Positions 9,638-20,681 of a DNA stretch of 64,000 bases are shown here, piece after piece. Numbering within the stretch: the first letter of the stretch is position 1; every line of letters begins with the position of its first letter. A program made the position numbers and the translations under genes. The notes under the pieces were generated by a model that saw nothing but the letters and a program-made list of their open reading frames with translations, was not told where the DNA came from and did no database searches. Source of the DNA: Apoderus coryli (lineage: Eukaryota; Arthropoda; Insecta; Coleoptera; Attelabidae); assembly GCA_911728435.2 (NCBI GenBank), contig OU452199.1:26546860-26610859 (forward strand), read 5' to 3'.

Positions 9638-11345
9638 AATAATAATAATCCTTTATTGCCTAACAGGCTTACGCCCAATTACAAGACAATTAACAAATGA
9701 TACCAAATAATACTAATTCAAATTACTAGGCACTTATACAATAAATGACACTACTAACTAAGACTAAACCTGTTCGAACACCAGAATTCCCATCCTTCAA
9801 TAAATTAGGATCAACATACACAACTTATATGCTATTTAGATTGGCCATACATCTATGCAGGTTAGCCACAAACTGAGGAACATTATTACTGAAAAAAATT
9901 AGTTCCCTATCGAAGTTGTATTTGTTAGTCAATGTGCAAGCTCTTGACACTGGAGCTCTAGTCTCATAATTTGTTCTGTGATGTGGAACATTAAATATGT
10001 TAATGAGGCGCGAGTTGTATTGGGGGACACGGAAATTTACCTGGCTCAGTAGTTGAGGACTGTCAATAAAAGAATTGATTATTTTGAAGATAAACAACTG
10101 ATACGCGAATATGGAATTCATAATTCTGTAACAATATAGTATGATCATACCCCGTACCGGAAAGTAGCCCCGATAGATATTTTAAGAATTTTCTTTGTAC
10201 ACGTTCGATTCTATTCGCGTGGACATGATAAATTGGTGACCATATATAATCGCGGCATATTCTAACTTAGATCTAACCAAAGAGAAATACAATTGATGTT
10301 CCGAAATTTAGATGTGGTTTTTAGGAGAAAACCCAAAGAACGAAGTGCACTCTGTGTTAATTCCTCTATGTGCTGATCAAAAGATAACCTACTGTCAACC
10401 AATACACCAAGATCCCTAGTTTCGTGTGCCAGTTCCAGAGCAGCACCCGCGAGGATATATTCAAAACGAACAGGGAACTGTGGCTTAGAAAAAGTCATCA
10501 CTCTGCACTTGTTAACGTTAAGAGGCAATGTGTTGATCAGACACCAATTCTGCAGTTCCGCTAAGTCTTCCTGTAATTGCAGACAGTCAGATTCATGACG
10601 TATCACCCGATACAACTTAAAATCATCTGCAAATAACAAGAATTTGCTAGTCAAATTCAACCCCATATCATTAACCAATATGGAGAAAATTAAAGGAGCC
10701 AAGTTACTCCTCGCGGCGCTCCACTGGTTGCCGAAAATTCCATAGACCTGAATCCATTATACTCTATAAGGAGCCTAGGCTCACATAGGTAGGATCTGAA
10801 AAAGCGCAACAAATCTGTGTGAAAGCCAATGCTGTTCATCTTTTGCACACACAATCGTGTGATCCAGCTTGTCAAATGCCTTCGTGAAATCTGTATAGAT
10901 TGTGTCAACTTGTAGTCCTTGTCCTACAATGGGGTAAACCGTTTGGAAAAATTCTGCAAGATTCGATATCGTTGACAGTTTTCTAAAAAATCCATGCTGT
11001 TGTGTGACTATACAGTTTTTAATATTTTCTCATGGAGTATTTTCTCAAAAACCTTCGAAAAGTTGGACAATATTGATATAGGCCTGTAATTGACTACTCT
11101 ACTGGTGTCACCCGACTTATGTACCAGGCATATCCGTGCGGATTTCCATACCCGGGGAAAAGTGCAGAATTCCAAGGATTTGTTGTATAAAATAACTAAA
11201 GGCTCAGTAAATACATGAGCACAATCCTTTAGTAAAAATGCTGGCACATTGTCCAAACCGGACGTCAGTTTTGGTTTTAATTCTTTTAATGCCTTTAACA
11301 CGTCATTTGAGTCAACAGAACCTGCAGAAATTACGTTATGACGTT
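9638..11345 (-). mobile_element. LINE, 5'-truncated, reverse transcriptase degenerate
   Basis: The minus-strand RT is broken into several frames. 11301-11008 has LKPKLTSGLDNVPAFLLKDC and [16 protein letters not shown]; 10908-10690 covers the finger/palm; 10702-10262 carries the FADDFKLY catalytic motif; 10148-9825 is the C-terminal part. The 3' end near 9638 is a (TTA)n tail, followed inward by AGGCTTACGCCCAATTACAA. The same signature occurs at the 3' end of the LINE at 34992. The 5' end stops near 11345, within the endonuclease-RT linker. Several frameshifts; inactive. Confidence 0.85.
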
Positions 11346-11443
11346 ATGAATTATCGTCGCTACACTGCTTGTTGCTTGTTTCATTTATGCAATACGATTT
11401 TGTAGAAATTCAACTATTATATTTTTTTTACGTTGTTTGCATA

Positions 11444-12410
11444 GTAATCTTGCGGTATACATGTGTGAAATTATGGTCTGACCGCGCCGCTGCGCAGTCA
11501 GACGAATTTTGGGAGTTGAGATTGTAATCGAAGTGTGGTGTTGCCAGGTTTAACACACACATATTATGTTGAAACGGTTAAATATTTGGCGCTTAATTTT
11601 TGGCCGTTAAATGTAAATGTTATACACATTTGTTGTATTTATGTTATTTATATTTGTGTGAATTAGTTCGATAACAGTCATCGTTAGGTAATCATTGCAA
11701 GAGGTTGGGGGTAAAATGATGAATATGGAAGGTTAGGTAACAGGCCGGGATGTGTTGTAAGGGTGTAATAGTAATTATCAGGAAGAGTTAGTAAAGGAGG
11801 GGGGTGTAGAAAGCTGGATTAAGATGAGATGTAGTAGGGATATAGTTGCTAGTTCGCTTCGATAGCAGTCATTGTTAGGACAACACATCCCTGCCTGCTA
11901 CCTAACCTTCCATACTCAGCATATTACCCCGAACCTCATGCATTGTTAGGACAACACATCCCTGCCTGCTACCTAACCTTCCATACTCAGCATATTACCC
12001 CCAACCTCATGCAATGATTACCTAACAAAGCCTGCTATCGAACTAATATAACAACTATGTGCCTACTACATTTCATCTCAATCCTGCTTTCTACACACAC
12101 CCTCCTTTACTAATTCTTCTTGATCATCACTATTACACCCTTACAACACATCCCTGCATGCTACCTAACCTTCCATACTCAGAATTTTACTCCCAACCCC
12201 CTGCAATGATATAATAGTTTCATCCACTGTATAAATTAATAATTATATTTATAATATAAAATTGTATTATTTATTCTATCAGTCGATATAGTGAATAGAT
12301 ACCAACCTGGCAACATCGCTAGAGTAGTGACACTTTTTCACCTAGAATTCGTCTGACTGCGCAGCGGCGCGGTCAGACCATAATTTCACACATGTATACT
12401 GCAAGATTAC
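11444..12410. mobile_element. Foldback MITE with 65-bp terminal inverted repeats
   Basis: TIRs 11444-11508 and 12346-12410 match at 64 of 65 positions. Each contains a GC-rich self-complementary block (GTCTGAC ... GTCAGAC around CGCGCCGCTGCGC). The interior is itself palindromic: 11660-11880 is largely the complement of about 12010-12210. A 71-bp unit (11870-11940) is repeated once in tandem (11941-12011) with one difference. No coding capacity. It sits inside the left terminal repeat of the P-like element. Confidence 0.8.
11870..12011. repeat. 71-bp tandem duplication inside the MITE
   Basis: Units 11870-11940 and 11941-12011 differ at one site (G to C near position 62 of the unit). A third, inverted and diverged version lies at 11690-11760. 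Confidence 0.8.
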
Positions 12411-12639
12411 CAAATCTTATATTATATATGTACTCTAGAATGCTAATTAAATCCAGCCGAATACCAAAAAGTGTAACTGGTATGCAGAGTTTTCACGATC
12501 TACGCATGCTCCTCAGTATCTTATTTTCAGTACAGAGCTGCCATATTTAAAACTATTTTGTCGTTCGCCTTACAGAATTTATGCGACATATCTGTTTTAT
12601 AAATAAATCCATATGTTGCGTCATACGAAACTGCTTGAC

Positions 12640-13360
12640 AAAATCAAATAATTCAATGTTATCGGTAAAATTGTAATACTGTTTAGTTTTCAGCAATATG
12701 AACGAAACATTTTTTTCCAAATCTTATTAAATTTAGGAGATTTTGCAACAGCGTCTATTTTCGCAAATGACATTTCTCGTAGTGGGAATATCTGTCAGAG
12801 TCGGCTTCACAACAATTCAGATAAGTTTTATAATTGAATTATGGGTTTATGCGTGGTATATTTTAATTGTTGATAGATATACATATTTGTGATTAAAATT
12901 GTTTTTAAAATTTGTTATTTTGGTTTGGTAGTTTGTTTATTTAACAAACAATGAGGTGTATAGTGTTGTGGTGTAAAAATGAAAGTATCATTCCTGGTAT
13001 TAAAATCAAATAATTAAATGTTATCGGTAAAAGTGCATACTGTTTGGTTTTCAGCAATATGAACGAAACATTTTTTTTCCAAATCTTATTAAATTTAGGA
13101 GATTTCGCAACAGCGTCTGTTTTCGCAAATGACGTTTCTCGTAGTGGGAATATCTGTCAGAGTCGGCTTCACAACAATTCAGATAGGTTTTATAATTGAG
13201 TTATGGTTTTATTCGTGGTATATTTTAATTGTTGATAGATATACCTATTTGTGATTAAAATTGTTTTTAATATTTGTTATTTTGGTTTTAGTTCGTTTAT
13301 TTAACTAACAATGAGGTGTATAGTGTTGTGGTGTAAAAATGAAGGTCTCATTCCTGGTAT
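12640..13360 (+). repeat. 360-bp tandem duplication in P-like copy 1
   Basis: Segments 12640-13000 and 13002-13360 are near-identical with scattered substitutions and small indels. Each includes the leader and first THAP exon (ATG at 12951 and 13311). Copy 2 of the element has only one such segment, so the duplication happened in this copy. Confidence 0.8.
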
Positions 13361-13624
13361 CTAACAGTCTGAGTTTGAGTCAATATGATACCATTGACAT
13401 GATACTCATTTTTAGCTTGACAAAAAAAAGACTTGATGTTTGGATGCGGGCATTGGGATCCTAGTACAGAAAATGTATGTGATGGGAATGTCATATGCAG
13501 TAAGCATTTCGCTGCAGAAGATATCATTTGTAGAGAAGACGGCAAGAGGATCACCCTCGTACCCGATGCAGTTCCCAAACTTTTGTTGAAAAGAAGAGAT
13601 TATGTAAATGAGAGTGGAAGTTAA
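12951..13624 (+). pseudogene. THAP-domain protein of P-like element, N-terminal exons
   Basis: The first exon reads MRCIVLWCKNE-IIPGI, supplying the first two cysteines of the C2CH THAP finger. It exists twice (ATG 12951 and 13311). The second exon starts after TTTTTAG at 13416 and includes DVWMRALG and, one frame away, ICSKHF with LVPDAVPKLL, ending at a stop at 13622-13624. The THAP signature is clear, but the frame changes between the tryptophan and the CxxH part. The donor after exon 1 present in copy 2 is missing here. Confidence 0.65.
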
Positions 13625-13807
13625 ATTCTTAATCGTTTGATATCAAGACACTGTTTACTTAAAAGCAGTCTGTCAAAAATGCATGATATGTATGTCAAGA
13701 ATATATTTCCTACGTTGTGTAGGTATACAAAGTTCGTTTGAATTCTGTTGTTAAACTGGAATATACTTAATTATAGAATCCTCCATGAAATTGCTGAGAA
13801 TACAAGT

Positions 13808-14037
13808 TGTTGCGAATCCTACATTCACCGAATGTAGAATACGTCGTCTGTAAATCCTTTGTTAGAGAACAACTACGTAGGTACACAATATTAGTTTACT
13901 TTTTTGTACAATCACTGACTTTATTTTCTAATAATTGACATTACATTCCAATATTTTGACAACTCAACAAACCCTATCAAAATACCGGGAGAACAATTCG
14001 CAAAACCATGTAATACGGTATGAACAAATTCACAACA
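13808..14037 (-). repeat. 3' LTR of BEL/Pao element
   Basis: 230 bp; no mismatch to 19301-19530 seen. Confidence 0.92.
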
Positions 14038-14081
14038 TACTCTCGCCTCAAGAAAGGACGAATCTTCGTTCCGGTTGTTAA

Positions 14082-17000
14082 CTAGTAACCTAACCTCTCG
14101 GGATGTTTAATTTTTCTTCCACTACGCGTCGTAAATGTGCTTTCTGAAGAATTCTGGTAACTGTTATTCTTCTCAATCTCCATTTGTACAACTTCAGATA
14201 ATTTCTTCTTTAAAATATCAGATTCTACGTTACTGTGGACTTCTAATGGAAATATACGTTGTATTGGACGTAACAAAAACCCATCTTTAGTCTTTAATCG
14301 AACTAAACGTATTTGACCATCCTTCCCTAGTATCAGTTCTTGGACTTTAGCTAGTGGCCAATCAAGACGTTTTGTATTGTCACTTCCAACCATAACCACA
14401 TCACCTTTATGAATTTCGTATGCTTGTGATTTATTTGAACGTAATACCAAACTTCCCAAATACTCACTTCTAAAACGATTTCTTAAATCATTACGTAATC
14501 TAACTCGATATCTAAATCGTTTTCTCAAATCAGTCAATTCTATGGAATCAAGATCAGGTACTCCTACTTCTTTGATGTCTTGCAGAAACATGGAAGGGGT
14601 TAAACTTGTGAGGTCAGAATTATTCTCAGAAATGTAAGTAATAGGTCTCGAATTAATTATGGCTTCACAATCACAAACTAATGTAGATAGTTCTTCAACA
14701 TTAAGCGCCGCTCTACCCAAAACTTTTCTTAATAAACCCTTTAGTGTTCTAATTAATCGCTCCCACCATCCTCCCCACCAAGCTGCTGTGGGAGGATTGA
14801 ATTTCCATTTTATCCTCTCAACAGAAGTGGAATTCTCAATTTTCTCCCAGTCGAGATCTTTAAACAAATTTTCAGCACCGATAAAATTCGTACCATTATC
14901 GCTATAAAGAACTGATGGTCTTCCTCTCCTCGCAACAAAACGTCTAAGTGCTTGTAAGAAACATTCTGTTGTCAGTGATGATACCAGTTCTAAATGAACT
15001 GCCCTGTAGATAGCACAAGTGAATATACAAATCCATACTTTTGACTTGTCTCGTACATAAAGTGGTCCTGTCATATCTAAACCAGTTACTTCAAACACTG
15101 CCGCATCTCGTACACGATCACTTGGTAAGGTTACTGGAGGTGTTTCCAAATGTTTAGTATCATATCTTCTACAACGAACACATTTTGTTATCACACTTCT
15201 AATAGATTTTCTTCCGCCAATTATCCAAAATTTTTCACGTAAATTACTCAAAAGGATTTGTGAACCAGCATGGCATAAATTTATATGATAATCGTAAACT
15301 AGTCTTCTGACAACAATATGTTTCGACGGTAAAAGCATTGGGAATCGAAAATTCTTTGTATCTTCTCTTTCTACGATTCTTGTTTTGACTCTTAATATAC
15401 CTTCATTGTCTTTAAAAAGTATTAATGAACCGAACTGCTTATCATCTAAACCACTAAATGCTTCTCGCTGGACTAATTTAATTGTGGTTTTTTCAGCATT
15501 TTCATGTTCTTCCAGTGAAAATTTACCAGTTGTTCGATTTCGGGAATTCTTGCAGTTGTTTATAAATCGTTGCATCCAACATACCATGCTGATTATCTGT
15601 TTATACTTTGAAAAATAAGTATATAACCAAGAAATATCTATTTTATCGTGAGAGACTAATCCAATTATTGTTTTCTGTTTCTCTATCGCTATACAATCCT
15701 GATTTTCTTGATAATTTTGTGAAGGCCAAACATTAGCAGGTTTTGATAACCACGTCGGTCCTTCCCACCATTTAGATTGTAGTAATCGGCTTGGAGAACT
15801 ACCTCGGGAAGGAAGATCAGCTGGATTCAATTCTCCAGGAACGTAGTACCAATCATCCACATTAGTCAACATCTTAATTTCTTCTGTCCGATTTCTAACA
15901 AAAGGTTTCCAATTTTCTGTACGTTTTATCCATGCTAAAGTCGTCGTCGAATCAGTCCAACAATATGTAGAAATATCTTTGATTTCCTGATTTAACTCGT
16001 TCATCACTGAATTCAAAAGTCTAGCTCCAATTGTTGCTGCTAATAATTCAAGGCGACAGATTGACATTTTCTTTACAGGAGAAACTCTAGATTTCGCTTG
16101 TACCAGTTGAATTTTTATTCTAGTTGCTGAAGTGGTACGAATAAAAATAGCTGCCGCATAAGCATGTTGGCTGGCATCACAAAATAAGTGAACACTTTTA
16201 TCTTCTAGATTTACCAAATCACTTTGTAATAACCATCGAGGAATTTCTACAAATTCAAGTTTTGAAATTTCCTCAAACCATCTTTTAAATTCTATCGAAA
16301 TATCTGTCGGAACTTCCGTATTCCAATTTAAATTTAACAGACATGTCTTTTGTAATAGCAATTTTGGACATAACAATACTGGACAGATGACACCTATAGG
16401 ATCGAAAATTCTATTGGCTGCTGATAATATTACCTTCTTTGTCACCTTTTCGAAACTCTGTGAACTAGCCTTTTCCAAACATAATCTTAATGTATCTAAA
16501 TATTTATTCCACATTAATCCTAAAACTGAAGTCATTTCATCATTGTCTGAACAATCTCGTGTATACTCCCATAATCGTAAATCGAATTGACCATCTGCCA
16601 TCACATTAGTTGTTTCTTTAATGAAATTTCTCAAATCATCATCATCGTCAAAGCTGGTTACGCAATTATCGACATAAAAACTACGCATCAATTGCTTTAT
16701 TATTGTTCTGGTGTATTTGGAATTTTCTAAGGCTTGCTTTAGATGATACTCAATAACAGCACCCAGTAGAAAAGGACTACAAGTTGCACCAAAAACAACT
16801 CTCGTATGACGGTAATGGACAATTTGATCGTGGTCATCGTACCAGAGGAATCGTAGAAAATTTCTATCGTGAGCAAGTACACTTATTTGCAGAAAAGCTT
16901 TTCGAATGTCAGCTATCACACCAATTCTCTTGAGACGAAATCTAATTAGCATGGAAGGAATTAACTCAATTAAATTTAATCCCTTTTCTAGACATTGATT

Positions 17001-19250
17001 CAAGGAAGGTGATGATGAATTCTGTTTTGCAGATGCATCGAAAACTGGTCTGATTTTTGTTGTGACACTGCTGAGTTTTACAACCGGATGATGTGGTAAA
17101 TAATGAGACTCTAGATTAATTTCTTCTACAGGAACTTCCTCAATTATTTTCTCATCAATCCAATCTTTAAAGACTTGATGATAATCATTTAAATATCCAT
17201 TTCTCACAATTTTCTTCTTTACATTTTCTAACCTTTTCTGAGCTAAATAAAAATTTCTGGGTAACGGAAAATGACCAGAAATCCATGGTAAACTTACTTC
17301 ATATCGACCATCATCAGATCGGGTAAGAGTTTGAATAAAATAATCTTTCACAGCTTCTTCCGTTTCTTTTCTGGTTCTTTCGATAGCTGGATCCGAAATA
17401 CCAATGACATCAAGTTTCCATAAGTCGGAAATTGGTATATCTTTACAATGAAGAGACGTAGTTGTCAGTGAAGAAAATGTATTTTGTTTTGAAATAATTT
17501 TACCCATTAATGTCCAACCAAGTTTGGTTTCTAAAGCAACAAGGCCACAATTCAAGACATATTGCTTACCAGTAAATAATCTACCACATACGTCAACTCC
17601 TAGAAGAATCTCTATAGGACTATCAGGTATATCAGAAATAGTTACTCCATAACAATTCAACTCACTCTTCCAAGAATCTTTTTGAAAAGATGTAATGCTG
17701 CCACAAATAACATTTTGATCCAATGCTTCTAAAGAACATGTGTATGTATTATCAACGTTATTAAGTTTAATTCTATAACATAAATGAGATACCACATCAG
17801 ACTGGTAGCCCCCAAACAGGCCATGAACTAGTTCTTCTTCTCTTATTGATTGATATCCTAATTCAGTAGCAGTTTTCTTTAAAATATATGATCTCTGTGA
17901 TCCTGTATCAAACAGAACACGAACTTTTCTGGATGTAATATTATTTCCTTGAAGATTAACTACCAAAGTCTGTAAAAATACTTGATTACATGTTTGGTTT
18001 GACAAATTTTCAATAGAAAATTGTGTTTCTCTAATATTTTCTTCAGAAGGACACATTAATGTAACATGTTTACCTTTACATCTATTACATTCCAGTTTGT
18101 TTGCTGATCTACATTTTCTAGCAATATGCCCAAATTTCAAACATATGTGACAACATCCTTTTGATGATGATATCTTCTTTCGTTCTGCGAACGTCATTTT
18201 CGCTGCTTCTTCGCACTTATCATTGGCATGATCTTTCTTACAAAATATACAATATTGTCGATTTTGATTGATCATACCTGATGCAGTTGGAACGGAATTT
18301 GTTTGTGAATGAATTTCGTGTTTCCTCGTTCTTAACAAACCAAATCCTGAAGTAGCTAGTGATATTCTCTCTTCATTTTCGACTTCTCGTTTTAAAAATC
18401 GCATTATATTCTCAAGTTGATCTTGCAATGAATTTTCTATGGCAAATACATCACTACGTTGCCAAACTCGTAGTAGATCTTCAGGAAGACAAGATTCTAC
18501 CAATGGATATAAAATAGCAGCGCATGTTTCAGTTGTTACCCCTAATGTTTCTAAAGCTCTTATCTGTGTAGACATATTATCATATAAGACATTCAATTTT
18601 GGTTTTTCTTGAAGGTTATTTAACACTAATTTCAAAAGTTCTCGAACATAAAATTCAACTAACAAATCTTTTCTGCCAAACCTACTTTTCAAACTTTCAA
18701 CGACCTTTTCGTAATTTCCAGATGAACATGGATAGCTTTCAATAAGTTGTCGTGCTTTAGATTTTTGAACTGTGGCCTGTATAAGATAGTTGAATTTATC
18801 TTCATTTTCAATTTCATCGTCCTCATGAATTCTAGAAAATTGGCTCCAAAATGCTAACCAATCTTTAATTTCTCCACTAAATTTCTTAAACTCAATAGTG
18901 GGTAATTTTAAATGACGACGTCGATTTGTATTAGACACATCTGATTGTGTTTCATTTGAATATATATCTACTTTTACTTGCAAAGTATAAAACTGTTTTG
19001 TTATATCATCGAAAATAGTTTTAATATCATCAATTTTATCATTATATGCGTCATCGTCTAACATAGTATCAAAGATTTTCGTACTATTTTGGCTTAATAG
19101 TTCAAATGTACCTGTTAAACTTCTCATAGTTCCTTGTATATCGATGATATTCGGTTTCGATGTCTTCAGTTCTCGGTCAATCTCATCATAATATCGATTA
19201 AACGATTTCATGTACATATCTTTCTCCTTTAGCAGTCGTTCCATCATCAA
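14082..19250 (-). CDS. BEL/Pao Gag-Pol polyprotein
   Basis: 1722 residues in one frame. A Gag-like region of DUF1759 type (LKLPTIEFKKFSGEIKDW, about residues 112-300) is followed by cysteine-rich knuckles (CIFCKKDH..., CCHICLKFGHIARKC, CNRCKGKH, about 330-400). The retropepsin has VLFDTGSQRSYI (about 445). The reverse transcriptase carries the Pao-type YVDN box (about 858). RNase H has LFCDASQHAYAAA (about 1025). Integrase follows: H-H-C-C finger (HINLCHAG ... CVRCRRY, about 1325-1370), core aspartates in GLDMTGPL (about 1390) and YSDNGTNF (about 1447), glutamate in WWERLIRTLK (about 1490). A DUF5641-like tail (GDVVMVGSDN ... LRPIQRIFPLE) ends it. Two extra ATGs follow the first, so the exact start is uncertain by two codons. 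Confidence 0.95.
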   Translation of the reverse strand: MMMERLLKEKDMYMKSFNRYYDEIDRELKTSKPNIIDIQGTMRSLTGTFELLSQNSTKIFDTMLDDDAYNDKIDDIKTIFDDITKQFYTLQVKVDIYSNETQSDVSNTNRRRHLKLPTIEFKKFSGEIKDWLAFWSQFSRIHEDDEIENEDKFNYLIQATVQKSKARQLIESYPCSSGNYEKVVESLKSRFGRKDLLVEFYVRELLKLVLNNLQEKPKLNVLYDNMSTQIRALETLGVTTETCAAILYPLVESCLPEDLLRVWQRSDVFAIENSLQDQLENIMRFLKREVENEERISLATSGFGLLRTRKHEIHSQTNSVPTASGMINQNRQYCIFCKKDHANDKCEEAAKMTFAERKKISSSKGCCHICLKFGHIARKCRSANKLECNRCKGKHVTLMCPSEENIRETQFSIENLSNQTCNQVFLQTLVVNLQGNNITSRKVRVLFDTGSQRSYILKKTATELGYQSIREEELVHGLFGGYQSDVVSHLCYRIKLNNVDNTYTCSLEALDQNVICGSITSFQKDSWKSELNCYGVTISDIPDSPIEILLGVDVCGRLFTGKQYVLNCGLVALETKLGWTLMGKIISKQNTFSSLTTTSLHCKDIPISDLWKLDVIGISDPAIERTRKETEEAVKDYFIQTLTRSDDGRYEVSLPWISGHFPLPRNFYLAQKRLENVKKKIVRNGYLNDYHQVFKDWIDEKIIEEVPVEEINLESHYLPHHPVVKLSSVTTKIRPVFDASAKQNSSSPSLNQCLEKGLNLIELIPSMLIRFRLKRIGVIADIRKAFLQISVLAHDRNFLRFLWYDDHDQIVHYRHTRVVFGATCSPFLLGAVIEYHLKQALENSKYTRTIIKQLMRSFYVDNCVTSFDDDDDLRNFIKETTNVMADGQFDLRLWEYTRDCSDNDEMTSVLGLMWNKYLDTLRLCLEKASSQSFEKVTKKVILSAANRIFDPIGVICPVLLCPKLLLQKTCLLNLNWNTEVPTDISIEFKRWFEEISKLEFVEIPRWLLQSDLVNLEDKSVHLFCDASQHAYAAAIFIRTTSATRIKIQLVQAKSRVSPVKKMSICRLELLAATIGARLLNSVMNELNQEIKDISTYCWTDSTTTLAWIKRTENWKPFVRNRTEEIKMLTNVDDWYYVPGELNPADLPSRGSSPSRLLQSKWWEGPTWLSKPANVWPSQNYQENQDCIAIEKQKTIIGLVSHDKIDISWLYTYFSKYKQIISMVCWMQRFINNCKNSRNRTTGKFSLEEHENAEKTTIKLVQREAFSGLDDKQFGSLILFKDNEGILRVKTRIVEREDTKNFRFPMLLPSKHIVVRRLVYDYHINLCHAGSQILLSNLREKFWIIGGRKSIRSVITKCVRCRRYDTKHLETPPVTLPSDRVRDAAVFEVTGLDMTGPLYVRDKSKVWICIFTCAIYRAVHLELVSSLTTECFLQALRRFVARRGRPSVLYSDNGTNFIGAENLFKDLDWEKIENSTSVERIKWKFNPPTAAWWGGWWERLIRTLKGLLRKVLGRAALNVEELSTLVCDCEAIINSRPITYISENNSDLTSLTPSMFLQDIKEVGVPDLDSIELTDLRKRFRYRVRLRNDLRNRFRSEYLGSLVLRSNKSQAYEIHKGDVVMVGSDNTKRLDWPLAKVQELILGKDGQIRLVRLKTKDGFLLRPIQRIFPLEVHSNVESDILKKKLSEVVQMEIEKNNSYQNSSESTFTTRSGRKIKHPERLGY

Positions 19251-19280
19251 ATGATTTCGAATGTCGAAATTTCACAAAGG

Positions 19281-19298
19281 ATCACGTCGGGGTCACCA
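19281..19298 (-). promoter_or_regulatory. Primer binding site of BEL element (tRNA-Trp)
   Basis: On the coding strand TGGTGACCCCGACGTGAT follows the 5' LTR after two bases. From memory its complement equals the 3' end of animal tRNA-Trp plus CCA (ATCACGTCGGGGTCACCA). All 18 bases match that recollection. Confidence 0.8.
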
Positions 19299-19300
19299 AA

Positions 19301-19530
19301 TGTTGCGAATCCTACATTCACCGAATGTAGAATACGTCGTCTGTAAATCCTTTGTTAGAGAACAACTACGTAGGTACACAATATTAGTTTACTTTTTTGT
19401 ACAATCACTGACTTTATTTTCTAATAATTGACATTACATTCCAATATTTTGACAACTCAACAAACCCTATCAAAATACCGGGAGAACAATTCGCAAAACC
19501 ATGTAATACGGTATGAACAAATTCACAACA
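19301..19530 (-). repeat. 5' LTR of BEL/Pao element
   Basis: 230 bp, directly before the primer binding site on the coding strand. Confidence 0.92.
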
Positions 19531-19666
19531 CAAGTTCTACCAACCATGTTTTGTCACAAAATACTATTGCGAGTAGTACGGATGATATGGAAGTGGTTTA
19601 CATGGACACGGAAAATATTTGTGAAGTCACTGTTTCTTGCACCCCTTCTTTGAAGGCTGTAGAGAG
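19531..19666 (+). pseudogene. P-like element copy 1, downstream coding exon
   Basis: Resumes P-like sequence after the BEL insertion: STNHVLSQNTIASSTDDMEV... to PSLKAVER, then a GTAAGA donor. The same exon occurs in copy 2 (56855-56661, minus). Function beyond linkage to the THAP exons is unknown. 19667-20101 is the AT-rich 3' part of the element with no gene. Confidence 0.55.
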
Positions 19667-20113
19667 GTAAGACGCCTAAGGTGGTTGTATAAACAAACAA
19701 ATATTATATAATAATAAAATAAATAATTAGAATGCTCATGTCCTTAAGATATTTTCCAGTATTAGAATTTTTACTTATTTCACGTTTCTGCTTAGATTTA
19801 TTATTATTGGGTTGTACCTGTTAGACAATAAAGTATTTAGATATTTAATGTTATTTCTTATTTCTTAAATTCCTTTATTCCATTTTTTTATTTGAATGTT
19901 ACCAAATGGTAAAATTTAATTTTAAATATACGTATAACATAACAGTAATATTACATTTAATCAAAGCCGGTCCTTTTGAAAAATAAGATACTGGTGATCA
20001 TGCGCATTATGGACAGCTCTACACTTTTGGTTACATTTTTGTACTACGGGATTATCATTCTAGAGTATATATATATATATATATAATATAAGATTTCTGT
20101 GGTTGTTTGTAGG

Positions 20114-20681
20114 CAAGGCGCATTAATTATGTAGGTTACCTCATTGAGCAGCTTATGGGTGAGGGAATTCCGCGGGAGTCGTGACGTCAGCGGCGACCGG
20201 AGTTCTGTGTGGGTTTATCGTTTATTGTTTTTGAGATTAGAGGACAATATCATGATACAGAACATATTTTTACCGTGATATAAACCGAAAACACCCTTGT
20301 GACACTTCGATATGTAATGCAAAATTGTATAAAATATCTAACTATTTGTAATCCAAAAACTTTTTACAAGAAAAGTTTAAGGCCTCAAAAATACAATATA
20401 TTTTTTTCGATGAGAACGTTTTGAAATGTATTCAGCAAAACAAAACATGGTTTGTATCTCCGTAAACATAAATTTTAATGTTTTAACTTTGGAAATAAAA
20501 ATTGTTAATTTATAATATTTAATTAAACGCTCACAGAAAAGAGATCCATAATGTCAATAGATAAATGTTTATTTATAACTGTAGATAATGCCGTGATAAA
20601 GGAAGCCGGTCGCCGGTGTACGTAGTTTGCTTGGGGTAGGTCAAGATCAATCGAGGCAACCTATTTAGTTAATGCGCCTTG
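20114..20681. mobile_element. MITE with CAAGGCGCATTAA termini
   Basis: Terminal inverted repeats: CAAGGCGCATTAA then a diverged TAGGTTRCCTC block on both sides. The flanks GTTTGTAGG (20105-20113) and GTTTGTAGG (20682-20690) form an 8-9 bp target duplication. The CAAGG start fits the hAT YARNG rule; 9 bp would also fit Mutator-like elements. No coding capacity. The left duplication overlaps that of P-like copy 1. Confidence 0.6.

Larger units (their letters stand above)
13808..19530 (-). mobile_element. BEL/Pao LTR retrotransposon, apparently intact
   Basis: A 5723-bp element with 230-bp LTRs at 13808-14037 and 19301-19530 (TGTTG...CAACA) that look identical. The target duplication is CAAGT (13803-13807, 19531-19535). 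A single uninterrupted 1722-codon frame fills it. On the coding strand the order is 5' LTR (right), primer binding site, polyprotein, purine-rich tract near 14038-14050, 3' LTR (left). It is inserted in P-like copy 1; copy 2 shows the empty site near 56797. Intact frame and matching LTRs suggest a young, potentially active copy. Confidence 0.95.
11440..20101 (+). mobile_element. P-like element copy 1 (THAP), interrupted by two insertions
   Basis: The target duplication GTTGTTTG lies at 11432-11439 and 20102-20109. The left terminus reads CATAG and is interrupted after four or five bases by a MITE; it resumes at 12411 with AAATCTTATATTATAT. The right terminus, read inward, is CACAGAAATCTTATATTAT. 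An 8-bp duplication, CA-start termini and a THAP zinc finger are P-superfamily traits. A BEL/Pao element sits inside at 13808-19530. Removing both insertions leaves about 1.97 kb. That is longer than copy 2 (1629 bp), chiefly because of an internal 360-bp tandem duplication. No transposase core is present, so it is non-autonomous. Confidence 0.8.

Noticed and set aside
12640..13360. Direct repeats as LTRs of a small retrotransposon
   Set aside because: They are adjacent tandem copies without internal region or TG...CA ends; copy 2 of the P-like element shows the single-copy state.
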